DNA of 33,071 nucleotides from an uncultured Verrucomicrobia subdivision 3 bacterium (lineage in GTDB: Bacteria > Verrucomicrobiota > Verrucomicrobiia > Limisphaerales > DASXHY01), in assembly GCA_937890005.1 (NCBI GenBank), contig CALBZA010000036.1, positions 1 to 33,071 of the forward strand, given 5' to 3'. Positions 8,315 to 16,082 of this stretch are shown here, in pieces; the first letter of the stretch is position 1, and every line of letters starts with the position of its first letter. The position numbers were made by a program, and so were the translations under genes. The notes under the pieces were generated by a model. The model ran no database searches, had not been told where the DNA came from, and was given only the letters and a program-made list of their open reading frames with translations.

Positions 8315-9027
8315 GACGCGGCGCCGGACAGAGCTTGGTTTGCAAGCTTCCCCTGCTCTTCTGATACGAGCGCGCCCCGATGAAGTTTGAAAATACGTTG
8401 TGTCAGTTGCGCCAGTTCCAGATTGTGGGTCACCAGCACGAGCGCGGTCTGGAACGAGGCATTCAACTCGAACAGAACCTGAACCACGTGATCCGCTGTT
8501 TCGGCATCGAGATTTCCGGTCGGTTCATCTGCGAAAAGAATTCGGGGCCGGTTCATGAAGGCGCGCGCCAGCGCCACCCGCTGTTGTTCGCCACCGGAGA
8601 GTTGCGCCGGATAATGACCGGGACGGTCTGCCAGGCCGACTTTTTCCAGCAATTGCAGCGCGCGCGCCTTCGCATCACGATTGCCCTGCAGTTCGAGCGG
8701 GATCATCACGTTCTCCAGCGCTGTCAGCGTTGGAATCAACTGAAAGTTCTGGAACACAAATCCCACCAGCTCACGTCGGATGCGAGCGCGCCCATCTTCA
8801 TCCACCGAATAAAGATCGCGTCCATCCAGCCGCACCGTTCCCCCGCTCGGCACATCCAGTCCGGCGCACAACCCCAGCAACGTGGTCTTGCCGCTTCCAG
8901 ACGGACCAACGATCGAACAGGTCGCGCCCGGTTGAATCTCGAGACTGATTTCCTTCAGCACGGTGAGCGATCCGGCTTCGGTCTGATAACTTTTCGTCAG
9001 CTTCTGAACTTCGAGAATCGGCGTCAT
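8311..9027 (-). CDS. ABC transporter ATPase (YbbA/LolD type)
   Basis: This 238-residue nucleotide-binding subunit energises the overlapping permease gene. Seen: Walker A GPSGSGKTT (about residues 41-49), Q-loop FVFQNFQLIPTLTALENV, ABC signature LSGGEQQRVALARA, Walker B ILFADEPTGNLD and the H-loop LVLVTHN. The FVFQNFQLIPTLTALENVMIPLEL block is typical of the LolD/MacB/YbbA clade. ATG 9027 was chosen because CAGGGG sits 6-9 bases upstream; a GTG at 9045 is less likely. The gene pair is divergent from a tesA-like esterase, the same arrangement as tesA-ybbAP in E. coli, which supports the YbbA assignment over LolD. Confidence 0.94.
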   Translation of the reverse strand: MTPILEVQKLTKSYQTEAGSLTVLKEISLEIQPGATCSIVGPSGSGKTTLLGLCAGLDVPSGGTVRLDGRDLYSVDEDGRARIRRELVGFVFQNFQLIPTLTALENVMIPLELQGNRDAKARALQLLEKVGLADRPGHYPAQLSGGEQQRVALARAFMNRPRILFADEPTGNLDAETADHVVQVLFELNASFQTALVLVTHNLELAQLTQRIFKLHRGALVSEEQGKLANQALSGAAS

Positions 9028-9200
9028 GTGCCCCTGACTTTCCACGACTGCTGTCGTCGGTCAAATGTTTAGGTGTCAATGCTGGTTGAACGCATGAAAA
9101 GCTCAACTACAGATGCTGACGCAGACGCCGCATCAAACTGCGGGTTACAGGCACTCACAATCGAGTTGCACGCCGAACGGAGTCAAAGGAAAGTCTCGGC

Positions 9201-9860
9201 ATGAATCTGTTTCTCACTCTGCTCCTGAGCGCGGTTTTCATTGGAATAGTCGAATCATCCCGGGCTGGAGAACCCACACCGACAGAGTCGAAGCGGCGAA
9301 TCGTTGTTCTGGGCGACAGCATCGCCGCGGGCTACGGACTGGAACCCGAGGAATCCTTTCCCACACTGCTTCAGCAGAAGGTCGATGGAGAGAACCTGCC
9401 TTACACGGTGGTGAACGCCGGATTGAGCGGCGATACCACCGCAGGCGGACTGCGTCGCATCGACTGGCTCCTGCGGCAGCGCATCGACATTCTCGTTCTT
9501 GAACTGGGCGGAAATGATGGCCTGCGCGGCGTCAGTCCATCCGCCACACAAAGCAACCTTCAGGCAATCATCGATCGCACGCTCAAGAAGTATCCGGACG
9601 CTGTCATCGTGATCGCCGGAATGAAGATGCCGTCGAACATGGGAACGGAGTACCGGGAGCAGTTTGAGCGAGTCTTTGCGGAAGTCGCCGAACGCAACAA
9701 ACTGCCGCTCGTTCCATTTCTGTTGGAAGGCGTCGGTGGTCGCGCAGATCTCAATCAGGCCGACCGGATTCATCCGACAGCCGAAGGTCAACGAATCATT
9801 GCGGACAACGTCTGGAAGGTTCTCCGACCGCTGCTAAAACCGGAAACTTCCAAAAAGTAA
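9201..9860 (+). CDS. Secreted SGNH/GDSL esterase, TesA-like
   Basis: This 219-residue SGNH hydrolase of the TesA/arylesterase group hydrolyses thioesters, lysophospholipids or aryl esters. Seen: a signal peptide (MNLFLTLLLSAVFIGIVESSRAGE), block I VVLGDSIAAGYG with the nucleophilic Ser, block II GLSGDTTAGG, block III LELGGNDGLRG, and block V DRIHPTAEG with the Asp-His pair. All catalytic residues are present and the length is normal. AAAGGA lies 8-9 bases before ATG 9201. It is divergent from the ABC pair YbbA/YbbP, a conserved neighbourhood suggesting shared work in envelope lipid or quorum-molecule handling; that role is inference. A weak hairpin terminator follows the stop. Confidence 0.93.
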   Translation: MNLFLTLLLSAVFIGIVESSRAGEPTPTESKRRIVVLGDSIAAGYGLEPEESFPTLLQQKVDGENLPYTVVNAGLSGDTTAGGLRRIDWLLRQRIDILVLELGGNDGLRGVSPSATQSNLQAIIDRTLKKYPDAVIVIAGMKMPSNMGTEYREQFERVFAEVAERNKLPLVPFLLEGVGGRADLNQADRIHPTAEGQRIIADNVWKVLRPLLKPETSKK

Positions 9861-9893
9861 AAACCGCCCCGAACTTTCATCCGGAGCGGCTTT
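9859..9893 (+). terminator. Probable terminator after the TesA-like gene
   Basis: CCGCCCCG pairs imperfectly with CGGAGCGG across a 9-base loop and is followed by TTTG. It lies directly after the stop. The stem has mismatches and the T-run is short. Confidence 0.5.
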
Positions 9894-9914
9894 GTCATTT
9901 GACTGTAGCGGAAT

Positions 9915-9939
9915 GAGCGGCGGTCACAGACCGCCGCTC
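9915..9939. repeat. Perfect palindrome, GGTCACAGACC family
   Basis: GAGCGGCGGTC and GACCGCCGCTC form a perfect 11-bp stem with an ACA loop. A related palindrome with the same GGTCACAGACC centre lies at 33014-33030. It is in the gap between the convergent TesA-like and ppdK genes. Confidence 0.85.
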
Positions 9940-9955
9940 CAGTATCGCCACAAAG

Positions 9956-12709
9956 TTATTTCTTCTTTTTCTTCGCCGGCTTCGCAGCGGCTTTCCGCTT
10001 GTCTTCGATCGCAGCCTGCGCAGCGGCAAGGCGGGCGACCGGGACGCGATACGGCGAGCAGCTCACGTAGTTCAGGCCAATGCGATGGCAGAACTTCACA
10101 GAGTCAGGATCGCCGCCATGTTCACCGCAGATGCCGAGCTTGATGCCAGGACGTGTGGCATTGCCCTTCTCCACGGCGATCTTCATCAGCTGGCCGACGC
10201 CGGTCTGATCGAGCGTCGCGAACGGATTCTTCTTGAAGATTTCGTTCTCAACGTAAGGCATGAGGAACGAGCCCATGTCGTCGCGGCTGATGCCGAGCGC
10301 GGTCTGGGTCAGGTCGTTGGTGCCGAAGCTGAAGAACTGCGCGGTCTGCGCGATTTCATCAGCGGTGAGCGCGCCACGGGGAACTTCGATCATCGTGCCG
10401 ACGAGGTAATCGATCTTCACCTTTTTCTCGGCCATGACCTCCTTCGCGACGCGATGGACGATCTCAACCTGGAGGTCGAGTTCCTTCTTGAAGCCGACGA
10501 GCGGGATCATGACTTCAGGCTTCACCTTGATCTTGAGCTTCTGCACTTCGGCAGCGGCTTCGAACACGGCGCGGGCCTGCATCTCGGTGATTTCCGGATA
10601 CGCGATGCCGAGGCGGCAGCCGCGATGACCGAGCATCGGGTTGAACTCGTGCAACGCATTCACGCGCTTCGCAATCTTCTCGGCGGAAACTCCAAGCTTC
10701 TTGGCGAGGTCGGCCTGCGCCTTCGCGTCGTGCGGCACGAACTCGTGCAAGGGCGGATCGAGGAACCGGATGGTCGCCGGGAATCCTTTGAGCGCCTTGA
10801 AGATGCCGATGAAGTCTTCGCGCTGATACGGCAGCAATTTGCCGAGCGCCTTCTTACGATCATCGACGTTCTCAGCGAGAATCATTTCGCGCATGGCGTC
10901 GATGCGATCGCCTTCGAAGAACATGTGCTCGGTGCGGGTCAGGCCGATGCCAGTCGCGCCGAACGCAATTGCGTTCTGGGTCTGTTCCGGCGTGTCGGCA
11001 TTGGTGCGGACCTGGAGGCGCGTCACCTTCGAGCACCACTTCATCAGCGTCTGGAAGTTCTTGAACTTCTCAGTCGCCTGCGCGGCTTTGTCGCCGTGAA
11101 GCAGGCCTGTGATGATTTCGGAAGGAGCGGTCTTCAGTTCACCGGCGTAAACGGTGCCGGAGGTTCCGTCGATCGACAGGTAATCGCCTTCCTTGAAGGT
11201 CTGGCCGGCGGCCGTGACCGTCTTGGCCGTGTAATCAATTTCCAGTGCGCTGGCGCCGCAGACGCAGACCTTGCCCATCTGACGTGCAACAAGCGCTGCG
11301 TGCGAGCTGACACCGCCCTTGGCAGTCAGGATGCCTTCGGCTGCGATCATGCCGCGCAGGTCTTCAGGCGAGGTTTCGTTGCGGACGAGCAGAACCTTTT
11401 CACCCCTTTCAGCAGCAACGACGGCGCGATCGGCGTTGAGATAAACTTTTCCGGAGGCCGCGCCAGGGCCGGCCGGAAGACCGGTGGCAATGGCTTTCGC
11501 CTTCTTCAGATCGGCCAGATCGAACACCGGGGCGAGCAGCTGGTCGAGCTGATCGGCCGGGTTGCGAAGGATCGCGGTTTCCCAGTCGATGAGCTTTTCC
11601 TTCACCATGTCCATCGAGAACTTGAGCGCGGCCATCGCGGTGCGCTTGCCGTTGCGCGTCTGGAGCATGAACAGCTTGCCGTCCTGAATCGTGAACTCGA
11701 CGTCCTGCACGTCCTTGAAATGCTTTTCAAGAATCTGGCGGACCTTGAGCAGCTCGGCGTAGGCCTGCGGGAGATGCTCCTTGAGCTTCGCGACCGGTTC
11801 CGGAGTGCGGACACCGGCGACGACGTCTTCGCCCTGGGCGTTGATGAGGAACTCGCCGTAGAATTCGTTCGCGCCGTTCGCGGGATTGCGCGTGAACGCA
11901 ACGCCGGAGCCGGAATTTTCGCCCGTGTTGCCGAACACCATCGCCTGCACGTTGACGGCTGTTCCCCACTCGGTCGGGATGTTGTATTTGCGGCGATAAA
12001 CGATCGCGCGGTCGTTCATCCATGAACCGAACACAGCGCCCGCGGCGCCGCGGAGCTGATCCCACGGATCGTTCGGAAAGTTCTTTCCGGTGCGTTCCTT
12101 GACAAGCGCCTTGAAGCGCTTGACGAGTTCCTGCTGGTCTTCAGCGGTGAGCTTCGAGTCTTCGATGTCGGCGTGATACTTCTCGTGCTTGTAGCTGTGG
12201 ATGACGACTTCGAACGGTTCGTGATCTTCACCGGCGCGCTTCTGCACTCCGAGGACGACGTCGCCGTACATCTGGATGAAGCGGCGATAGCAATCCCATG
12301 CGAAGCGCGGATTGCCTGTGGCCTTCTCGAGTGCGAGCACCGTCTGGTCGTTCAGACCGAGGTTGAGGATCGTGTCCATCATGCCGGGCATCGAATCGCG
12401 CGCGCCGGAGCGGACAGCGACGAGGAGCGGCATGGAGTTGGTGGCGCCAAATTTGGTGCCCATGATTTTCTCCATGTTCGCGATGCCGGCTTCCATCTGC
12501 GACTGGAGTTCCTTCGGATAAGTCTTCTTGTGCTGGTAATAGTAGGTGCAGACTTCCGTGGTGATCGTGAATCCCGGAGGCACAGGCAAACCGATGCGCG
12601 TCATTTCCGCGAGGTTTGCGCCCTTACCACCCAGGAGAGGTTTCATTGAGCCATCGCCATCGGCCTTCTTGTTGCCGAAGACGTAAACGTATTTGGTAGC
12701 TTTAGCCAT
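9956..12709 (-). CDS. ppdK: Pyruvate, phosphate dikinase
   Basis: This enzyme interconverts pyruvate + ATP + Pi with phosphoenolpyruvate + AMP + PPi, working in gluconeogenesis or PPi-linked glycolysis. The 917-residue length is slightly above the usual 870-880. Seen: the N-terminal ATP-grasp domain (MKPLLGGKGANLAEM, RSGARDSMPGMMDTILNLGL), the swivelling phosphohistidine domain with GGVSSHAALVARQMGK (His near residue 466), and the C-terminal PEP-binding barrel (TRTEHMFF, MLGHRGCRLG, FSFGTNDLTQ, CGEHGGDP, VSCSPYRVP). The family's regulatory Thr two residues before the catalytic His is Ser here. A Lys/Ala-rich tail (about 15 residues) is extra. ATG 12709 begins homology and lies about 60 bases downstream of a good promoter. 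Confidence 0.97.
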   Translation of the reverse strand: MAKATKYVYVFGNKKADGDGSMKPLLGGKGANLAEMTRIGLPVPPGFTITTEVCTYYYQHKKTYPKELQSQMEAGIANMEKIMGTKFGATNSMPLLVAVRSGARDSMPGMMDTILNLGLNDQTVLALEKATGNPRFAWDCYRRFIQMYGDVVLGVQKRAGEDHEPFEVVIHSYKHEKYHADIEDSKLTAEDQQELVKRFKALVKERTGKNFPNDPWDQLRGAAGAVFGSWMNDRAIVYRRKYNIPTEWGTAVNVQAMVFGNTGENSGSGVAFTRNPANGANEFYGEFLINAQGEDVVAGVRTPEPVAKLKEHLPQAYAELLKVRQILEKHFKDVQDVEFTIQDGKLFMLQTRNGKRTAMAALKFSMDMVKEKLIDWETAILRNPADQLDQLLAPVFDLADLKKAKAIATGLPAGPGAASGKVYLNADRAVVAAERGEKVLLVRNETSPEDLRGMIAAEGILTAKGGVSSHAALVARQMGKVCVCGASALEIDYTAKTVTAAGQTFKEGDYLSIDGTSGTVYAGELKTAPSEIITGLLHGDKAAQATEKFKNFQTLMKWCSKVTRLQVRTNADTPEQTQNAIAFGATGIGLTRTEHMFFEGDRIDAMREMILAENVDDRKKALGKLLPYQREDFIGIFKALKGFPATIRFLDPPLHEFVPHDAKAQADLAKKLGVSAEKIAKRVNALHEFNPMLGHRGCRLGIAYPEITEMQARAVFEAAAEVQKLKIKVKPEVMIPLVGFKKELDLQVEIVHRVAKEVMAEKKVKIDYLVGTMIEVPRGALTADEIAQTAQFFSFGTNDLTQTALGISRDDMGSFLMPYVENEIFKKNPFATLDQTGVGQLMKIAVEKGNATRPGIKLGICGEHGGDPDSVKFCHRIGLNYVSCSPYRVPVARLAAAQAAIEDKRKAAAKPAKKKKK

Positions 12710-12774
12710 AAATTTCAAATTCGTGAATCGACCGGTTGATTCCGACGGAAGACACTCCGCAGAAAACGGGTGCG

Positions 12775-12802
12775 ACGATAACAAAGGCTGGGGTAGTGTC
12801 AA
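12775..12802 (-). promoter_or_regulatory. Predicted sigma-70-type promoter of ppdK
   Basis: On the minus strand TTGACA (12797-12802) is followed after 16 bases by TATCGT (12775-12780). The -35 box is perfect and the -10 box matches four of six bases. It would give a leader of about 60 bases before the ppdK ATG. Confidence 0.6.
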
Positions 12803-12943
12803 CGTCGTGTGGAGAAAAACTAATGATTTCAGGCCTCTAAACCAAAAGAGGGAAAGACATTGCCAAAATCGGGAAGCGAACAGGACTTTATGTGTTCCAT
12901 CACGACCGGTTCAGAACTTTAAAAAGCCGTCCCCTCGTACGGG

Positions 12944-13336
12944 TCATTGCAAAACAAAAGATCTGATCCTTTGACTCCTTCTCAGGAGTTCATACTTGAT
13001 CGGATAAACTTTCCCCGGACGCAGCTTCAGCACCGTCGGAGTTCTTCCGTTCGAACGATAGATACGCACCTCTTCCACGGATTGAAATCCTCTCCCACCT
13101 TGACCATGGACCTGCTGACGCCGCCGAATCCAACTCGACGACATGCTCTGCTCTCCAGGCGGGACTCGAAGCTGCCGCGTCGCTCCGCCGAAGCCCTTCG
13201 GCGTCCGCCTGCCGTCGATTGAATGAATCCAGACGGGAGGTGTCGCCTCCATGGTGGCGCAATGTTCCGGCGGAACCGATGGTTGGACGTAGCGTTTCGT
13301 GGCGCACGAACAGCAGGCCGCGGCGAGGAGCATCAC
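12944..13336 (-). CDS. Small putative lipoprotein, unknown
   Basis: This is a 130-residue frame starting GTG-ATG (13336/13333). The N-terminus MMLLAAACCSCATKR looks like the end of a lipoprotein signal with several Cys, but its basic n-region is missing. The body has VWIHSIDGRR, LRVPPGEQ and VLKLRPGKVYPIKYEL, an order seen in small proteins where a PPG/PGK turn precedes edge strands; no family is named. Upstream, another frame encodes MNHSISTTRCFPI from an ATG at about 13410 and reaches a TGA just at the GTGATG, so the original start may have been lost by a one-base frameshift. The frame is antisense to nothing else convincing. Confidence 0.5.
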   Translation of the reverse strand: MMLLAAACCSCATKRYVQPSVPPEHCATMEATPPVWIHSIDGRRTPKGFGGATRQLRVPPGEQSMSSSWIRRRQQVHGQGGRGFQSVEEVRIYRSNGRTPTVLKLRPGKVYPIKYELLRRSQRIRSFVLQ

Positions 13337-13503
13337 ACATAAGTGCCAACAGTGGAGATCGGAAAACAGCGGGTGGTTGAGATGGAGTGGTTCATTCCTC
13401 GGGCCGGACAGTGTCAGAACAATCAGTTGCGTTCAACACCTTGCTGTGATTACTTAGGGCGCTGACCCGCCAATGGCTGAACCGCCCGTGTCAGGATTAT
13501 TCT

Positions 13504-13953
13504 ATGCAAACGACTCAAGAAACCATCGTCACGCAGAAGACCAAAGAACTTTGCCAGGCGATTCTCGACCAGCCTGAACTGCGCGCCGCCCGCCAGGCCA
13601 TCGAAGCTTTCATCAACGACGACAAAGCGAAGGCGCAATACGAGAGCCTCATGTCCAAGGGACAGGCGCTTCAGCAGAAGCAGCAGCGCTCACAGCAGCT
13701 GACACAGGAGGAAATCAGCGCGTTCGAAACCGACCGCGAGGCGCTCCTGAACAATCCTGTCGCCCGCGGATTCCTTGATGCCCAGCAGGAACTTCACGAG
13801 GTTCACGAATCGATCAATCAGTACGTCAGCAAGACGCTTGAACTCGGCCGCATGCCGACCGACTCCGACTTCGAAGGCAGCTGCGGTCACGGCTGCGGTT
13901 GCGGACACGGTGGTCACGATCACGACCACGATCACGGACATCACCACCACTGA
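13504..13953 (+). CDS. YlbF/YmcA-family protein with Cys/His-rich metal-binding tail
   Basis: This 149-residue protein has a helical domain (about residues 8-115) of the YlbF/YmcA type: TKELCQAILDQPELRAARQAIEAF, then AKAQYESLMSKGQALQQK and NPVARGFLDAQQELHEV. In Bacillus this family forms the RicAFT complex, which carries Fe-S clusters and affects RNase Y, competence and biofilm genes; a similar role here is only inference. The last 24 residues are Gly/His/Asp/Cys only: three Cys (127, 131, 133) and ten His, a likely Zn, Ni or Fe-S binding tail. AGGA lies 8 bases before the ATG. A strong terminator follows. Confidence 0.88.
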   Translation: MQTTQETIVTQKTKELCQAILDQPELRAARQAIEAFINDDKAKAQYESLMSKGQALQQKQQRSQQLTQEEISAFETDREALLNNPVARGFLDAQQELHEVHESINQYVSKTLELGRMPTDSDFEGSCGHGCGCGHGGHDHDHDHGHHHH

Positions 13954-13977
13954 ACGATTCGATCTTCAGAAAATTTC

Positions 13978-14003
13978 AAGGCGCCGGACTCCGGCGCCTT
14001 TTT
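13978..14003 (+). terminator. Strong Rho-independent terminator
   Basis: AAGGCGCCGG and CCGGCGCCTT form a perfect 10-bp stem with an ACT loop, followed by TTT. It serves the YlbF-like gene and may also stop the convergent GH43 transcript. Confidence 0.92.
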
Positions 14004-14073
14004 CATTTCAAGGTCTGATCAGCGAGAGTGACAGCGGGAACCACCGCCACTCTTCAACTCACGCCGCACACGG

Positions 14074-15993
14074 TCAACGCTTCCCTGCAACGCCCTCGGT
14101 CGTTTGCACGACGCGCTTCATCGTTCCGTCTTCGTTGTATTCCAGGAAATCGATGCACACGGATCGGCGATAGCTGCCGCCGGTCGTCTGAACGCCGCCG
14201 TTGTGATAGATGAAATACCAGCGGCCCATGAACTCGATGATCGATTGATGAATCGTGTTGCTGTTCCCGGCAATTTCCGCGAGCAGTCCGCGATACGTCC
14301 ACGGCCCCGTCAGGCTCTTGCTGGTTGAGTAAGCAACCTTCTCCGGAAATCCTGTCGCATAGCTCAGATAAAACGTGTCTCCACGTTTATGAATCCACGG
14401 CGCCTCCGTGAAGCCCTTCACCTGTTCGTCCGGAATCACATGAATCTCGCCGTCGAGTTCGATCATGTTGCTCTTCAACTTCGCCCAATAACATTTCTGA
14501 TTGCCCCAGAAGAGATAGGCCTGTCCGTCGGTGTCGATCCAAACCGTGGGATCGATGTCATCCCAACTGATCCCTGTCGCCTTGGTCATGTCGTTGCTCA
14601 CCAGCGCCGAGCCGCGCGCATCCTTGAACGGGCCGGTCGGCTTGTCTGCCACAGCGACACCGATGGCTTTTCCGTGAATGGTTTTGTGCTCCACGGAAAC
14701 GTACCAGTAAAACTTGCCGTCGCGTTCGATCACCTGGCTCGCCCAGGCATCGCCTTTCGCCCATTCGAAATCGCGGGCTGCCAGCGGTGAACCCTGTTCC
14801 TCCCAATCCACCATGTTGGTGGAGGTGAAACAGAGCCAGTCGTTCATGCGATAGCTGCCCCGATTGTCCGGCGCGACGTCGTGCCCGGTGTAAAGGTAAA
14901 CCTTGCCCTGATACACCATGGCGGCGGGATCGGCGGTGAAGACGTTCGTGATGATCGGATTGCCGCCAGTGCTGTGAATGCGGCTACGATCTTCCGCGGG
15001 CGGCACACCGAAATTCGGAGTTCCGTCAGCATTCCACTTCAACACGATGGCGCGGGTGGCGCGATCCGGATTGTGCAGCGGTTCTCCATCAATCCGTTCA
15101 TAGTTGCGGGCGTGATAAAGCATGATGTCGGTTTTCCCATCCGGTGTCGTGGTGAAGGAGTTGTGACCCGGACCGTACTGACCGGTCTGCGAAGAACTCT
15201 TGAACACCGGCGTCTGCGTCTTCACCCACGAGTTCGGGTCGAGGAGATCGGCATTCTCATCTGCAGTCAGAAGTCCCAGACAGTAATTCGCGTCGGTCGC
15301 ACTTGCGGAATAGGTCATGAACAACCGGCCATTGCGATGAATGACCGCAGGCGCTTCGTTCACATTATGGCCGATGCGTTCCCACGGCAGCTCGGGTCTG
15401 GAAATGCGAACCTGCTTTCCCGTGATCGACCAGGGCGTGTCCATCTTCGCGATGAAGAGGCTGGTCCCGCGTTCGTCCGGAACGCTCTGCGCCCAGGAAA
15501 GGTAACGCGTGCCACGATGTTCGAACGTGGTCGCATCGAGCGTGAACGAGTCCCAGTTCATTTTGATTTCGCCCTTCTCCACCCACTCGCCTTCCAGCGG
15601 ATTGGCCGACGCGTTTTCAAGCACATACATCCGGATGTCCCAGATCGCCTCCGCGCGTCCGGCTGCGAAATAGACATACCACTTGCCGTCGATGAAATGG
15701 ATTTCCGGCGCCCAGATATGATGGCTCATCGGACCGCGGGCATGCTTGCGCCAGATCACCTTCACGTCGGCGGAAGAAATCCCGCCGATCGTCCGCGCGC
15801 GCCTCAGTTCGATGCGATCGTATTCCGGAACGGTGGCAGCGAAATAATACCAGCCGTCCGTGTGAAGCGTGACGTGCGGATCGGCGCGCTGCCAGAGGAT
15901 TGGGTTCGACCACTTCAACGGATCTTCCGCGGCGCGGACGGTCTGAAGAAATCCCGCTGCGGCGATGATGATGAGAGCAAAAGTTCGCAACAT
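14074..15993 (-). CDS. Secreted tandem GH43 arabinofuranosidase/xylosidase-type enzyme
   Basis: This 639-residue exported protein joins two five-bladed GH43 domains. A signal peptide (MLRTFALIIIAAAGFLQTVRAAE) precedes domain 1 (about residues 25-330) and domain 2 (about 345-637). Each domain keeps a full acidic triad: ADPHV (about Asp38), TLDATTF and NVNEAPAV in domain 1; FTADPAAM, DDIDPTVW and GFTEAPWI in domain 2. Domain 1 resembles exo-arabinofuranosidases (VPEYDRIELRRARTI); domain 2 resembles the arabinofuranosidase/beta-xylosidase side of the family. Exact subfamilies cannot be set without a search. The likely substrate is arabinan or arabinoxylan side chains of pectin, given the PL1 and CE8 genes next door. 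ATG 15993 gives the signal peptide; the frame is open to 16038. Confidence 0.93.
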   Translation of the reverse strand: MLRTFALIIIAAAGFLQTVRAAEDPLKWSNPILWQRADPHVTLHTDGWYYFAATVPEYDRIELRRARTIGGISSADVKVIWRKHARGPMSHHIWAPEIHFIDGKWYVYFAAGRAEAIWDIRMYVLENASANPLEGEWVEKGEIKMNWDSFTLDATTFEHRGTRYLSWAQSVPDERGTSLFIAKMDTPWSITGKQVRISRPELPWERIGHNVNEAPAVIHRNGRLFMTYSASATDANYCLGLLTADENADLLDPNSWVKTQTPVFKSSSQTGQYGPGHNSFTTTPDGKTDIMLYHARNYERIDGEPLHNPDRATRAIVLKWNADGTPNFGVPPAEDRSRIHSTGGNPIITNVFTADPAAMVYQGKVYLYTGHDVAPDNRGSYRMNDWLCFTSTNMVDWEEQGSPLAARDFEWAKGDAWASQVIERDGKFYWYVSVEHKTIHGKAIGVAVADKPTGPFKDARGSALVSNDMTKATGISWDDIDPTVWIDTDGQAYLFWGNQKCYWAKLKSNMIELDGEIHVIPDEQVKGFTEAPWIHKRGDTFYLSYATGFPEKVAYSTSKSLTGPWTYRGLLAEIAGNSNTIHQSIIEFMGRWYFIYHNGGVQTTGGSYRRSVCIDFLEYNEDGTMKRVVQTTEGVAGKR

Positions 15994-16082
15994 GGGCGGG
16001 AATCTGACGCAGCCAACCGGTCGATTGCAATCACCCAATCAGGGAATTCTCAATCCTGAAGCCGCCCTCGTTTGAGACAGGC